DNA from: Synaphobranchus kaupii
Lineage: Eukaryota; Chordata; Actinopteri; Anguilliformes; Synaphobranchidae
Assembly: GCA_029718625.1 (NCBI GenBank)
Contig: CM056377.1
Coordinates: forward strand, 97,704,998 to 97,768,997
Direction of reading: 5' to 3'
DNA: 64,000 bases
In this document: piece after piece, positions 33,554 through 44,417 of the stretch
Layout of the letters: each line of letters begins with the position of its first letter
How positions within the stretch are numbered: the stretch's first letter is position 1
The notes under the pieces: model-generated
What the model saw: the letters and a program-made list of their open reading frames with translations, nothing else
Databases searched by the model: none
What the model was told of the DNA's origin: nothing
Position numbers and translations under genes: made by a program

Positions 33554-34860
33554 GATGTTGTCTAATGTCTTTTGCTCTCTCTCTCTCTCTGTTTCTCTCC
33601 GTGTCTGCCTCTCTCTGTCTCTGCCCCCCCGCCCCCCACATCACCACCACCTTTTAACCTAATACCATGCCCATGTTGTTCTTAAGTCCCTTTTATATAG
33701 TGTAGGTGCTCCCTCAAATACTGTTCCTGGACACTTATGGACAAGTCTGCCCTATTCATGTGATTATTTGGACTGGCAATCCCATGGACAGAAAACCCTG
33801 TCCGTAAGGTTCCCCCTAATGGACTGACAGCGCTCATAACATGCAGTGTTATCATTAGGCAGGACAATCGAAAAATGTATTTCGGGAAATCAACATAAAT
33901 ATCATGCTTAAAATGTCAGTTTAACCTTAAATAAATGTATTATGGACAATAACTGTCCTTATATGTAATTTTAATGTGATATACGGCCTTTTAAACGCAC
34001 ATTTTCCCAACATTCGGTCAATGATAAGAGTAGGACTCTGACGGCACCGAACACAGATCAGCGCAGCCAGTATTCTGTTCTATTCAGTGTCTCGCGGTCA
34101 TTCTGGCAATTGACTTGATCAACTGTTAGAATTCTGAAAGACTGTCAGTAGTCAGGTCAGTATTTACGCTGGACACTCTGTATATCCCGTCTTATAACTT
34201 AAAAGTCCCAGCTTATTGGTGAAAGGTTTAAACGGATTCTGAAGATTGACATTTCAGGCTCCCAATCATTGCTAACGGTGATGAGTGCACTATGATGTTT
34301 AGGTAGCCAATAACACAGCTGAATGCTTCTGACGTAATTTACATAGGAACTCTATGCCCAGATCACAATGTCACATCGACAGTGACCAAGGGAAGTTGAT
34401 AACGATTCAGAAAATATATAACTTTTAAAGATTTAATTCCATCTTCTAGTGGGACTTTTGACGTTTATCGAGGGGTGTGACAGAAATTTTCGGTGCCACT
34501 GACCACAATCGAACGCTTACACTTTTACGATTCGATTGAACAAGTAACGTTAGAAGTAAATTTTTTATGGGTTAGTGCTATTGGTTTCTGTTAGCTTCAC
34601 CATTCTAGCCTCATATGGCGAACAATAAAGGCTAACCATAAACTAGCACTTACTTCTTGTAAGTTTTATCACCACAGCAGTGAAGTAAAAAAGTCAATAA
34701 ACTATGTTTTCTGTCAGAAATGTATTGTCAAGCTCACGTGACTTCACTGCTGTCTACGTTCTAAAGCTCCGGTTTGCCCTCCCTATTATCATTAATTGTT
34801 CCCCTCTTCACATGTTGCTGTGAGTGATAAGGCCTAAGCCCTCAACTCCCACAGTCTTCT
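33554..34860. other. No gene seen; possible LTR at its start
   Basis: Begins with a CT microsatellite (33575-33590) and a C-rich run. The remainder is AT-rich without supported ORFs. Confidence 0.4.
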
Positions 34861-34861
34861 C

Positions 34862-35401
34862 CTTCACTCTGCTGCCAGATATGCAGTAGATATGGATGGA
34901 TCACTTTAAGGGTTGTTTCTTCTGACAAATTTTCTTATTGACGTTTATGGAAAAATAAATCAGGAGAAGAACCCCTTCAAGTTATCCATCCATATCTACT
35001 GTATTTCTGGCACCACCCTCCAATTCCCATAGAGATCCATTCAAATGTAGAGACGTTATAGTATCGTTTGTAAGAGTACCAGAAAATAAGATATCAAGCC
35101 TTTTGGTGTTGTTGGGTCTCAGACATCAGGAAGTCATGGGATGCAAAGGATATGTGACAAAATATTAAAAATGATTACTTTATTCTATATATAAATGCAG
35201 GGGTGCCAATAATTTTTTGTTAAAAAATAATTATTTCTTGATGAGGGATTTTCTTTTCTCATAATAAATTGACTTCAATTGAAGGTTGGATTTTTCCTCA
35301 TTTTTTCAGTGTGAGATCAAGCTAATTCACCAAACAGTGAGTTGTTTATTACCCTTTTTACTCATCTTTACCAGGGGTGCCAATAATAGTGGAGGGCACT
35401 G
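34862..35401 (-). mobile_element. Tc1/mariner foldback MITE, inverted copy with right end
   Basis: It ends with the complement of CAGTGCCCTCCACTATTATT at 35401, next to TA (35402-35403). Internal order is the reverse of 28142-28700, with the hairpin arms at about 34865-34925 and 34960-35010. The other terminus is missing. A direct deletion joins the hairpin to the AATTCCCATAGAGATCCATT phrase, so it is not simply the other half of the 28142 copy. Confidence 0.7.
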
Positions 35402-35403
35402 TA

Positions 35404-36135
35404 TATATATATCCAAATGTTTTTTATAAAGGCACTATGAAGTGTCTTTACTTTGGTGAAATGTATTTGCTTTAAATGCATCATGATGTTTATTGACATT
35501 CTCTTTGGCTTGGAATAAAAACCCATAATTAAAACTTCCAGCATAACTCAGCATTATGTTGGGGTCATGGACTGATCAATAGAACAAATCAATTCATGTC
35601 AGTCTCTTCATTAGCTGAAGGTAAATTAAATAAATCTTTTTAAACTGTGTACATAAATGCAAATTATGGAAAATGACTGAACTGTCCATCACTTTAAAAT
35701 CCTTAGTTTGCATTCTGGTGAAAGTTCAGCTGACACTTTGGATTGAATCTCCTTTACTACTCTATGAATCTACTTCACTATACAGTATGTAACTATACCT
35801 GACAGAGTTTTAAAAAACAGTGTAGTTCTGCAGAAGTATATGCATATATCAGCATTCAGAGTTGGCAAACTAGAACTAGAAAATAGTATTGAGTGTGTAT
35901 TTTGATCATGTACAAATTTCATACACTTCTGCAGTTGAGACCAGGGTGGCCACAGTGGCTGGTAGATGCCAAATTCTTACCAGCCACCCCAAAATTTTAC
36001 CAGACACCTTTTTTTTTCTTTTTTTTAATCCATTGCGCTGGAATAATTGCGTTTCAGAATGCACTCATGTTTAGTAGCTATAATAAAATAGTATTTATTA
36101 TATCATGTAGCCTACTACAGGTCAAACAGTCAAAC
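35404..36135. other. Intergenic, no gene seen
   Basis: AT-rich, starts with a short TATATA run; contains a T-rich run near 36010-36028. No supported ORF. Confidence 0.5.
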
Positions 36136-36138
36136 ATT

Positions 36139-37111
36139 GGGCTCTATTTTAATAAACCAAACGCAATGGTGAACGCAAGAGTAATCGCTTGGCGGTATCG
36201 CTCTGAGGGCGTGTCGGCGAGAAATTTGGTAATTTCATGACGGCAATCTTGGCGCACCTTATGGCGGTATTGCTAAAAGGCTGGGTTTAAACGTCAAAGG
36301 TGTGTCTCTATGGTAGCCAATCAAATTGTTGTTCTCATGCTTTAAAACGCAATCGCGTTGGAACGCAATCGCTCCATGCAATTTCATAATGAGCAACCCA
36401 AACGCACTGGACCGTCAACGACAAGATTTTCCGCACAGGAATCAGACATACTTGCAACAGAAGTACAGGCTAGGACTGTAGTAATTTATGGATCACAATC
36501 CACACCACCTCGTCTCCCAGAAGTTCGGAAGGCACGGGAGGAGGTGGCGAATGCATTAATTAGCCTACATTAGGTGATGTAGGCATAATTATGATTCAAA
36601 TGGTAGGCTTATGATTCAACTGTGTCAATGTGTAATTTATATATTATAGGCTAGTGGCCTACATGATCGCAAGTTTCTTGTAAGCTGTCCTGTTTTATTC
36701 GAGTAGTTTAAATTAAAATGAATGAATTAATAATAATTATAGGCTATTTGTTCATTAAATGGAAGTGTAATGTTGGCATCACCTATAGACACTACATAGA
36801 ACTACATGACGAATAAGTTACCAAATTGCCAGAGTCTATTGCGTTTCCGCTAAGAGGTGGTTCCAGCTGATCATAACGCAATGGGTTTTCGTTGGTTCAA
36901 ATTGTCACTGAGCCGAAAGTATTTTAGAACACGCCCCAGACAGCGCCACCCATCCCACTGCAGCGCAACCGAAAGGATGTTATGTTGAGAATTTGTTGAT
37001 CCTAGCGGTATTGCTGAGAAACGCCATAGCGCCAGTTTTAAGACGTTGATGCTGTCAACAAGTTTGCGTTTGACTATACCGTCCCCTTGCGCTGGTTTGA
37101 AAATAGAGCCC
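36139..37111 (+). mobile_element. PIF/Harbinger-type element, internally deleted
   Basis: The ends are GGGCTCTATTTTAATAAACC and the complement of GGGCTCTATTTTCAAACCAG. A 3-bp direct repeat ATT flanks it (36136-36138, 37112-37114). A 3-bp duplication fits PIF/Harbinger, although TTA or TAA is more usual there. The element retains only a DNA-binding-protein remnant (next entry) and no DDE transposase. Confidence 0.65.
36390..36573 (+). pseudogene. Myb/SANT-like accessory protein of Harbinger, frameshifted
   Basis: An ATG near 36390 opens MSNPNALDRQR. One frame over, the protein continues RFSAQESDILATEVQARTVV and RLPEVRKAREEVA. The pattern of acidic F-x-x-x-E, a mid-helix VQAR and a following K-x-x-x-E fits the Myb/SANT-like trihelix of Harbinger accessory proteins, which helps the transposase bind DNA and enter the nucleus. 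The shift near 36425 disables it, and the C-terminal nuclear part is gone. Confidence 0.55.
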
Positions 37112-37114
37112 ATT

Positions 37115-38499
37115 GTGTATAAATATATTACATACATTTCATATAATCTATTATCTAATACTAGATACGTTTTTTTTGAACGAACAGATGCCAGTAGGCC
37201 TAACATTAGAGCGAGCTGTCTGGAGATATCACTTGTACCTTAGAGCGTATTGGCAAAGGTATTGGTCAGTTTTTTGTTTCTGTGTGACGCTGTGCGACTC
37301 TTGTTAAAATTGCTTTATGGTAAATCAAAGGCATATCAGTTGCACTGGACTCTGTTGCTAAACGGACCATCGGAATTGGCGGAAGTAGAAAAAAGAATAA
37401 TTTCACTGCTTGTTTCTTTGATAACAACTTGTAAACAATCTTATTTTCCAGCTAACTAATAAAATGATGTTAACAGACAATATTAAATGACACCCGTTTT
37501 CATTCTGAAAGGTTTGTTTTATAAAAATTATACAAATTTTATTAGGCAAATAATTCACATACACTCAAAAAAATTATTCAGCCCCTTCTTCGAGGTATAT
37601 TAAAATTTATTAATTTAGAGTTTTAAGTATTTGTTTTAAATGTGTGTAATATAAAATATATTAATATTTTCACGATGAAATTTATTTTGGTTTGGCCAAT
37701 GGCAAAAAAAATGAGTTCAATTTGGGGACTGCCCTGTGCGCATGTGCGAGATCTCATGCAACCCACTCTCTCAGGATTTGTCCCACCAGCTTGCGCTGGA
37801 AATACATTGTTTGGTAAGTAGTAATTTTTCCTTTAAAACATGCATCTTTTTGTTAAACAACATGTATATTGCTTGAGTGAAATATGTGTAGCAACTAAGC
37901 AACTTTATTTCACACCATTTTGGTAGGCTAGATGGCTTGTTAGCTAACCTCGCTAGCGAGCTTACCTGACCTGAGATGCACTTTAGCCAGCTAGATGCAG
38001 ACAAATCAGGCCAAACGCATATTTGAAGATGGCCTGTTTACCTAGCCAGCTATAGAATTTGACTAACGTTACCCATACTAGCTAGCCAGCTAATTTGCTG
38101 CTTGCTAGCTAGCTAGCTACCTAATGTACGTGTCCATTTAAATGAAGCTATGAAAATGAGCTGCAACTTTCTCAGTGACATCAAAATGTTAAAATGGATG
38201 ATCTGAATATAAACAACCCTCAAAATAGTGTTTGGATCCAAAATGCTTAATTTATCTTATGTTGACTTCAACACTTCCCCTTAACTGCCATTTCTTAATG
38301 ACAATTAGAAGAGTGGAAATTGCAAGCTCAAGGACATAATTGCTGAATCTGGAATTGTGTTCTTGACTTGACGAACCTTGATGTGAGCTGCTAGTCTGCT
38401 CCTCTAGCCTGTTGTTGATAATCTATGAATGCATATTTTGCTTAATATTATAGTTTGTTGGCTTATCTATTTGAACATAAATGATCTGTGTTTGTGTTG
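37115..38499. other. Intergenic; possible exon/donor near 37780-37815
   Basis: No recognisable gene. CAGCTTGCGCTGG followed by TTTGGTAAGTAG near 37810 is a good 5' splice-site match, but nothing upstream is clearly coding. GCTAGCTAGCTAGCTA is at about 38104. Confidence 0.35.
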
Positions 38500-38502
38500 T
38501 CA

Positions 38503-38640
38503 GACTTCAGCCATCAAGGATGCAGACAATGACATCGCAAGCACTTTCATGGGGATTTACACGATCCGCAGAGATGGGAATTCTACAGAGCCTGAGGGTG
38601 TGGGGATTGTGATCGAGGGCATCACCATTTATACACATCA
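38503..38640 (+). pseudogene. Exon-like fragment, unidentified protein
   Basis: A TTTGTGTTGTCAG 3' splice-like site precedes an open stretch reading FMGIYTIRRDGN and EGVGIVIEGITIYTHH. A pattern of MGIYT followed by GIVIEG occurs in uncharacterised fish proteins associated with mobile genes, to my recollection; this needs a search. It is truncated at about 38645 by repeat-like DNA with GGGGGGGCGCTACAGAGTCT. Confidence 0.35.
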
Positions 38641-39435
38641 TTCGGTGCCCAAAATGTTCAAAAATCACATATTCGGGGGGGCGCTACAGAGTCTGTGTTC
38701 ATGCTAGGGGTCTGTTTTTTGGCGTGCATGCTAGAGGCCCTGATGAGACTCAGCAAAGTTTCATGCTTCTACGATTTTGGGAAGCTGAGTGCAGTGTTCA
38801 GCAGTAACCCAAAATGACCTATGAACATTCTAACAGCCTTCATCGACCTATTTTTCATCATTAGCCAAATTAATTAAGACAAGTTTAATTCATGCTTACA
38901 TGCAAAATATATGGCATAGGGTGTGCTGAGATGTCCTTGTATACTAAATTTGGGAGGCATGGCTGCCTTTGTGCTCCAGGTCGGAGGGGTCAAAGTTAAA
39001 AAAAAGAAGAGATTTGTAGGTGGTGCTTCTATGTGTGCTCGGGGTCTGTGTTTTTGCTTATGCAATGTAAGCCATGGATATATTCATAGTTCCGAATGTC
39101 AAGCCTAGGTTTTAAGGAACCCATAACCCTAATCCTACTGTTGTGACCTTTGACCCTTCCATAGCTCTTGAATTTAATTTCATAGTTTCCACTTTGGGTA
39201 TATTTGTATTCTAATTAATCCATGTCAACATGCCAGAAAATTGCAGTTTAATGACATTACGGATAGAGGACTGCCATCTATTTTTGGCAGTAATATTGAA
39301 ATGAATAGATACACATGAAGCTAGCTAGGTACCTAGCTCTGCTTTAAAGTAGCTAGCATAACTAGGCTGTTAGCAAGATAATGCATTATCCATTACTAGA
39401 TAATTACATGTAGAGGGAATATACGTATTTGCAAA
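38641..39435. other. Repeat-like non-coding DNA
   Basis: Contains phrases such as GGGGGGGCGCTACAGAG and TGGGAAGCTGAGTGCAGTG that look like interspersed repeat, but no family is assignable. No ORF supported. Confidence 0.35.
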
Positions 39436-39439
39436 AAGA

Positions 39440-39560
39440 GAACTACAATTCCCAGTAATACTTTCCTTAGCATGGAGCAATAAAATGGCGCCGAAATGTA
39501 GTTCCGCTTGATACAACCGGAAACACACACGAAGATGCCCTCCGTTTATTGCGAATGGGA
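39440..39560. promoter_or_regulatory. TATA-less promoter-like cluster
   Basis: AACTACAATTCCCAG (39450) matches the vertebrate ZNF143/SBS promoter motif ACTACAATTCCCA. Within 80 bp follow AAAATGGCGCC (YY1-type, 39483) and ACCGGAAA (ETS-type, 39518). The combination is typical of bidirectional housekeeping promoters. It lies just left of the tandem duplication that starts near 39594. No transcript is evident. Confidence 0.4.
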
Positions 39561-41251
39561 TCACGCCACAAAGAGAAATAGCATTCGGCTTCTGTCAAAA
39601 TTTGATTGATGGGCATTTGGCATAATTTTATGAATATTCATGAGGTTATGAAAAAATATAATTATGCATAAATATATGAATAATAATAAAAACTATATAT
39701 TTTTTCAATATTATTTTTTTATTATGTATTATTCGGGGTGGTGTGGGGGTTGTTTCAAGGGGGGGATGTATTGGCATCGTGATGATTTTATTGGGGTGGT
39801 TGTTGTAAACGTTGGTAAAGGGTTTTATGGGGGGTATTGATGCTTGGGGGGAACATGTGTTGGCATTTTCTTTTTTTTTAAATGTACTTTTTATTAGAAC
39901 AACATCATGAAAAATTAATGGTATATAAATGTTAGTAGTAGTAGTAGCAATAGTTTTAAGTTTTTAAAAAACGGTTTGTGTGAACAGATGTGTTAAATGA
40001 ATAAAAGAATTCAAGCAGGTTGTTAAAACGTGAAAAAATAGCCAAGGGCTATATCGAAAAAGCAAGTTAGTTGTCTGAAAGAAAAAAAGCATGCCATTTT
40101 TTTAAATGCTTGTTGGAGCTGAAGAAAAAAAAAAAGTTTTAGAGACGCCATGACTACGTAGAGACAGTAGCTAGGGACTATTTTTTGAGGTCCGGGATTC
40201 CGTGAAATCGTAATACTGTGTAAAATAGCCAAGCGGTATATCTAAAAAGCAAGTTAGCGTTCTAAAAGTAAGCCTAGGAGGACTCGAAAGAAAGACTAGA
40301 AAGAATCAAAAATAAAAGAATAGACTATGTAACGTTTTACAGAATTAAAACGCAAAACCTAAAAAGAACTTAGAATTATTCTTGGGTTCCGCGGATAGCC
40401 TATAGACTATAGCCTGCAGAGGTGTTCCCAACATGACGGCGACAGCACAAATGGGACTATTTGGTTCCGTCTCGGAGTATACACAAAAAGGGGTTACACC
40501 CCGTAGTATCCGCTTCCTGCCCCCTATGAAATTGACGGACGTTTACACGGGCCAACGAGAGAGCTAGACCGCTTGTGACAAACCGGGGTCGTAAAGTAAT
40601 TGATTGTTTAGAAACAGCTGCTGAGGGGTGCGTGCTTGCGTGTTTGCGTGATGTTAGAACCCTCGTCTGAGGGACGTGAACAGGTGTAGGTTTTTGGCGG
40701 GGTGCTTCAAAGGTCTTTTGAAAGAATGAAATACATAGACTAGAAAATAAACCAACAGGCCGCATAAGGCCCTAAAAATGTTGCTGAAAAGCCATTGAAA
40801 AGGCGTCCAAGATGCGTTTCCAAAGCAATGTAACCATCTATACCCTATAATATTTTGTCAGTGGTCAGCTTCATGAAACAAACCTTTCGGTATTTTGCAC
40901 AAGGTAATACTTAGCGTCAATATGACTGTTTAGTATCGAATGCCCTATAATGTTGTTCACTGGTCAGGATAATGAACAAAACTTTCAGTATTTACACAAG
41001 GTTATGTAATATGGCAATACTTAGCGTCAATATGACTGTTTAGTATCGAATGGCTTGTAAAAAGCTGGGCTATTCAATTTAACCAGGGTTGAGCTAATAT
41101 ATATAGCCTATATTGTGTAACCGTAGTTACTTTAAAAAGTGTAGGCCTATTTAATTTTGGAGAATTGCGCATGCGTACAATTCACGGGGAGGGGTTGTGA
41201 CGTCTGAGGGATTTGAACAGATGTTATACTGGCCATAGGCTTTGCAGATTG

Positions 41252-41257
41252 TATAAA
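41252..41257 (+). promoter_or_regulatory. TATA box of gene copy 1
   Basis: TATAAA in GATTGTATAAAGCTC, 23 bp before an ATG (41275) and about 81 bp before the ATG of the conserved frame (41333). GCGCATGCGT lies about 84 bp upstream, near 41168. Confidence 0.6.
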
Positions 41258-41332
41258 GCTCAGACTTTTTGCGCATGTCTATAGCTGAAACAGACATTAA
41301 CGCTGTCGCCTGTAACCAACCTGCAAAGAAGC

Positions 41333-41473
41333 ATGTCTACCTCGGAAATTTCAACAACCAACACTCCAGAAGTTATGACGAATAACAGGACTGTGCTGCG
41401 GTGCCCGAAGAAACCTTTTGCCGCGATGTCCAGACTCCATGCCCGTTGTTCACTGGTCAGCTTAAGATCATGA
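41333..41473 (+). pseudogene. Small unknown gene, copy 1, truncated
   Basis: Frame starting MSTSEISTTNTPEVM at the ATG 41333, followed by RTVLRCPKKPFAAMSRLH. After about 37 codons the match to copy 2 ends, the sequence switches to the promoter-like sub-module, and a TGA follows. Compared with copy 2, most differences in this frame fall at third codon positions, while the overlapping frame from 41275 stops early (at TAA after YDE). This indicates that this frame, not the upstream ATG, was under constraint. Confidence 0.5.
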
Positions 41474-43340
41474 AACAAACCTTTCAGTAGGCTGTTTGCA
41501 CAAGGTGATGTACTATGGCAATACCTAGAGTCAATATGACTGTTTAGTATCGAATGGAATGTAAAAGATGGTTTATTCATTCTATTATATGTAGCCTATA
41601 TTGTGTGAGCATAGCTACTTTAAAAGTGTATTTAATTTTCTGAGAACTTTGAGTAGAATTCACGGGACAGGGTGACGTGAAAGCACTATCGCAGAAAGCT
41701 TTGTAGAACAATTGCTTTATTGACCACTACCCATCAGAACACTTTTCGGTCATGAGGTGTAATTTGGCAATTAAAAGGTTTTAGTATAGGCTACAAAGAC
41801 AACTTCGAATGAGACATGAGGCATAGCCTATAGAAAATGTCTTGGACACGTGAGAGAGTAATAGTATTCGGCTTACATCGAAATTTGATTGATGTGCATA
41901 TGGCATAATTTTATGAATATTCATGAGGTTATTAAAAAATATAATTATGCATAAAAAAAATTAAAAATACATTTATAAATAAAATTTTTTATTATGTATT
42001 ATTATTATTCAGGGTGTTGTGGGGGTTGTTTCAAGGGGGGATGTATTGGGCATCGTGATGATGTAATTTTATTGGGAGTGGTTGTTGTAAACGTTGTTTT
42101 TATGGTGGGTCTTGATGCTTTTTTATTAGAACAACATCGTGAAAAAGTAATGGTATATATAAATGTATAGGCTCGTAGCAATAGTTTTTAAAAAACAGTT
42201 TGTGTTAGCAGAAACGTTTTAAAAGAATAAAAGAATTCAAGCAGGTTGTTAAAACGTGACAAATAGCGGTAGGCTATATCGAAAAAGCAAGATAGTTGTC
42301 TGAAAGAAAGGAGGCATGCCATTTAAAAAAATGTTTGTGAGAGCCGAAGAAAAACTTCAAGGATCGCTTGTGACAAACCGGGGGTGGTGAAATACTTGAT
42401 GGTTTAGTAACAGCTGCTGGGGGGTGCTTGTGTGCGTGCGTGTTTGTGCGATGTTAGAGCAAACCTTTGAGTGACACGAACAGCCGGGGGTGTGGCGGGG
42501 CCGCCAAGAACTTTTGAAAGAAAGAATGAAATGCATAGACTAGAAAATAAACCAACAGGCCGCAAAAGGCCCTGAAATTTTGTTGAAAAGTCCCATAGAA
42601 AAGGCGTCCAAGAAGCGTTTTCCAAAGCATTGTATAACGCCAGACCCTGTAATGTGTTTTTTCAACGGGGCAGCTTCATGATAGGTAATACTTAGCGCCA
42701 ACATGAGTTTTTAGTATCGAAGGGCTTGTAAAAAGATGGGGTTATTCATTTTAAACAGGGTTGGGCAATTATATATATATATACATATATATATATATAG
42801 CCTATACTGTTTAAATGTAATTACTTTTGCTTATAATTACTAAAAAGTGTATTTAATTTTCGGAGAAGTGCACATGCGTAGGAATCCGTTTGATGGACAG
42901 GAACAGGTTTTAGGTTTTTGGCGGGGTGATTCAAAGATCTTTTGAATGAAAACGTATAGATTAATACCTATTGAAAATAAACCTTAGACTAGTGAAACAA
43001 ACAAACCGCTCAGTAGACTATTAGCACAAAGGCGTATACAATTTTAGCAGAGGTCGTAGACCTATAGGCTCCCTACTTAGAGTTTTTAAAACAAAGTTAA
43101 AATATAGGCTATTTGCTAGACGTACCTAGCTACTGTTTAGTATCGAACGGGTTGTAAAAAAGCGGGTTTCTTCAATTTAAACAGGATTGAGCCGTCATAT
43201 ATAGCCTATATTGTTTAAACGTAGTTACTTTAAAAAGTGTATTTAATTTTTCGGAGAACTGCGCATGCGTAGGATTCACAGCAGGAATCCATTTGAAGGA
43301 CGGAAACAGCTGGTATACTGACCACAGGTTTCGCGGATTG

Positions 43341-43346
43341 TATAAA
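43341..43346 (+). promoter_or_regulatory. TATA box of gene copy 2
   Basis: TATAAA in GATTGTATAAAGCTC, conserved with copy 1, 21 bp before the ATG at 43362. GCGCATGCGT at about 43261 is an NRF-1-like palindromic site. Confidence 0.6.
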
Positions 43347-43419
43347 GCTCATTTTTTGAGCATGTCTATAGCCGAAACAGACGTTGACACTATTGCCTGT
43401 AATCAACCTACAAAGAAGC

Positions 43420-43758
43420 ATATCTACCTCGGAAAACTCAACACCCAACTCTCCAGAGGTTATGGCGAACAACAGGACTGTGCTGCGGCGACCAAAGAAA
43501 CCGTTTGCGGCGATGTCCATACTTCAAAGCCGCTCACTTTACATGGAGTGGCCAGCGACAGCTTCCAAATATCGCCATTGTGGGTATAATATTGACACTT
43601 CTGGCGAGGAACCAAAAATTACACTTTTCAACCTGTGTGAGGGGGAGGTGTACAGTGAAAATACAGAGTCTGTGGTATTTTGCACAAGGACTGGGTTCAA
43701 TATAAACGATGCTACAAAAATGTTGTCGACGATGTACAAGGTAGTTGTGATTTTCTGA
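43420..43758 (+). pseudogene. Small unknown gene, copy 2, first frame
   Basis: The frame conserved with copy 1 is open from about 43372. The ATG of copy 1 is ATA here (43420), so initiation would have to use ATG 43462. Recognisable stretches are RTVLRRPKKPFAAM and, later, FCTRTGFNINDATKM, with several Cys residues. It stops at 43758, overlapping by about 80 bp the next frame, which looks like its continuation after a frameshift. I find no family. A 76-codon frame from ATG 43362 overlaps it but is not conserved in copy 1. Confidence 0.45.
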
Positions 43759-44084
43759 GCTGTTCGGAGGACTGTAGCGTAATATGTGTGTCAGCGCTCA
43801 AAACGGCTAAAAAACTGTCCATTGCCGAGACCTATGAATCAAGAGACATTGGGGATGCTCTAATTGTCTTTCATTTTGACGATCTGCACTTGTTGAACAA
43901 GGCTATTGAGCAAGCCGATAATGTGTTAGAGGATCATCGGATTTGGAGATCAATGGCCTATGTGAAAATGAACTTGTGTGCAAGGTTTAATGCCATGGCT
44001 GAAGATGAGGAAGAAAAGGAAAATGTGCCACCAACACCCTTTGTCTCTGATGACAAAGACTATACTACAAGCTTGTGTAAATAA
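43680..44084 (+). CDS. Small unknown gene, copy 2, downstream frame
   Basis: A 134-codon open frame; the first ATG lies in the overlap with the preceding frame. It reads FLSCSEDCSVICVSALKTAK, then IGDALIVFHFDDLHLL and a Cys/Asn-containing helix, and ends with an acidic tail DEEEKENVPPTPF containing a KEN triplet. KEN followed by Pro/Thr-rich sequence is a possible degron, but that is speculation. AATAAA follows at 44202. The function is unknown, and whether it is intact depends on whether the upstream frame joins by splicing. Confidence 0.45.
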   Translation: MHKDWVQYKRCYKNVVDDVQGSCDFLSCSEDCSVICVSALKTAKKLSIAETYESRDIGDALIVFHFDDLHLLNKAIEQADNVLEDHRIWRSMAYVKMNLCARFNAMAEDEEEKENVPPTPFVSDDKDYTTSLCK

Positions 44085-44201
44085 CTTGTCAAAACATATA
44101 ATCAAAAAAATAGTTTTAAAAGTTTTTTAGATTGTGTGTGTGTGTGTGTCTATATTATAAATGTATACAGAATGTCTTTTTGATTGATTTGTGAACTTTA
44201 A

Positions 44202-44207
44202 AATAAA
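44202..44207 (+). promoter_or_regulatory. Polyadenylation signal
   Basis: AATAAA 118 bp after the stop of the 43680-44084 frame, followed by a T-rich stretch. Confidence 0.5.
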
Positions 44208-44417
44208 AAAGCCTTTCTTTTACATGCTATTTTACATATTGTTTCATTGTTATTAAATGTTAAAATATGTTAAATTCAAATCAACCCCAAAAAGGAATGC
44301 CCCACCCCGCTCAGAACTGTAAAGTTTTAAGGCGTGGCTATAAGCTTCAAGAGGGCTTTAAAAGCCACGTCGCAAAAAGCCTGATTTCATACATGCTGTA
44401 CAGACCTCTTAACAAAC

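Larger units (their letters stand above)
39594..41875 (+). repeat. Tandem duplication, unit 1
   Basis: Shared anchors with unit 2 in the same order: TTTGATTGAT near 39601/41884, TTGTTTCAAGG near 39750/42026, CTTGTGACAAACCGGGG near 40572/42367, TTTGGCGGGG near 40694, and the ATG of a small ORF at 41275/43362. Offsets fall from about 2,283 to 2,087 bp, reflecting deletions and insertions. Unit 1 carries a truncated gene copy. Confidence 0.75.
41876..44300 (+). repeat. Tandem duplication, unit 2
   Basis: It carries the longer gene copy and its polyadenylation signal. Compared with unit 1 it lacks about 480 bp between the TTTCAAGG and CTTGTGACAAACC anchors and has an extra promoter-like sub-module. 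A TA microsatellite is at about 42771-42799 and a TG run at 44133-44150. Confidence 0.7.

Noticed and set aside
40457..40765. 102-codon frame on the - strand, partly repeated at 42404-42625
   Set aside because: Similarity follows from the tandem duplication; the two copies differ in frame and length and show no sign of coding constraint.
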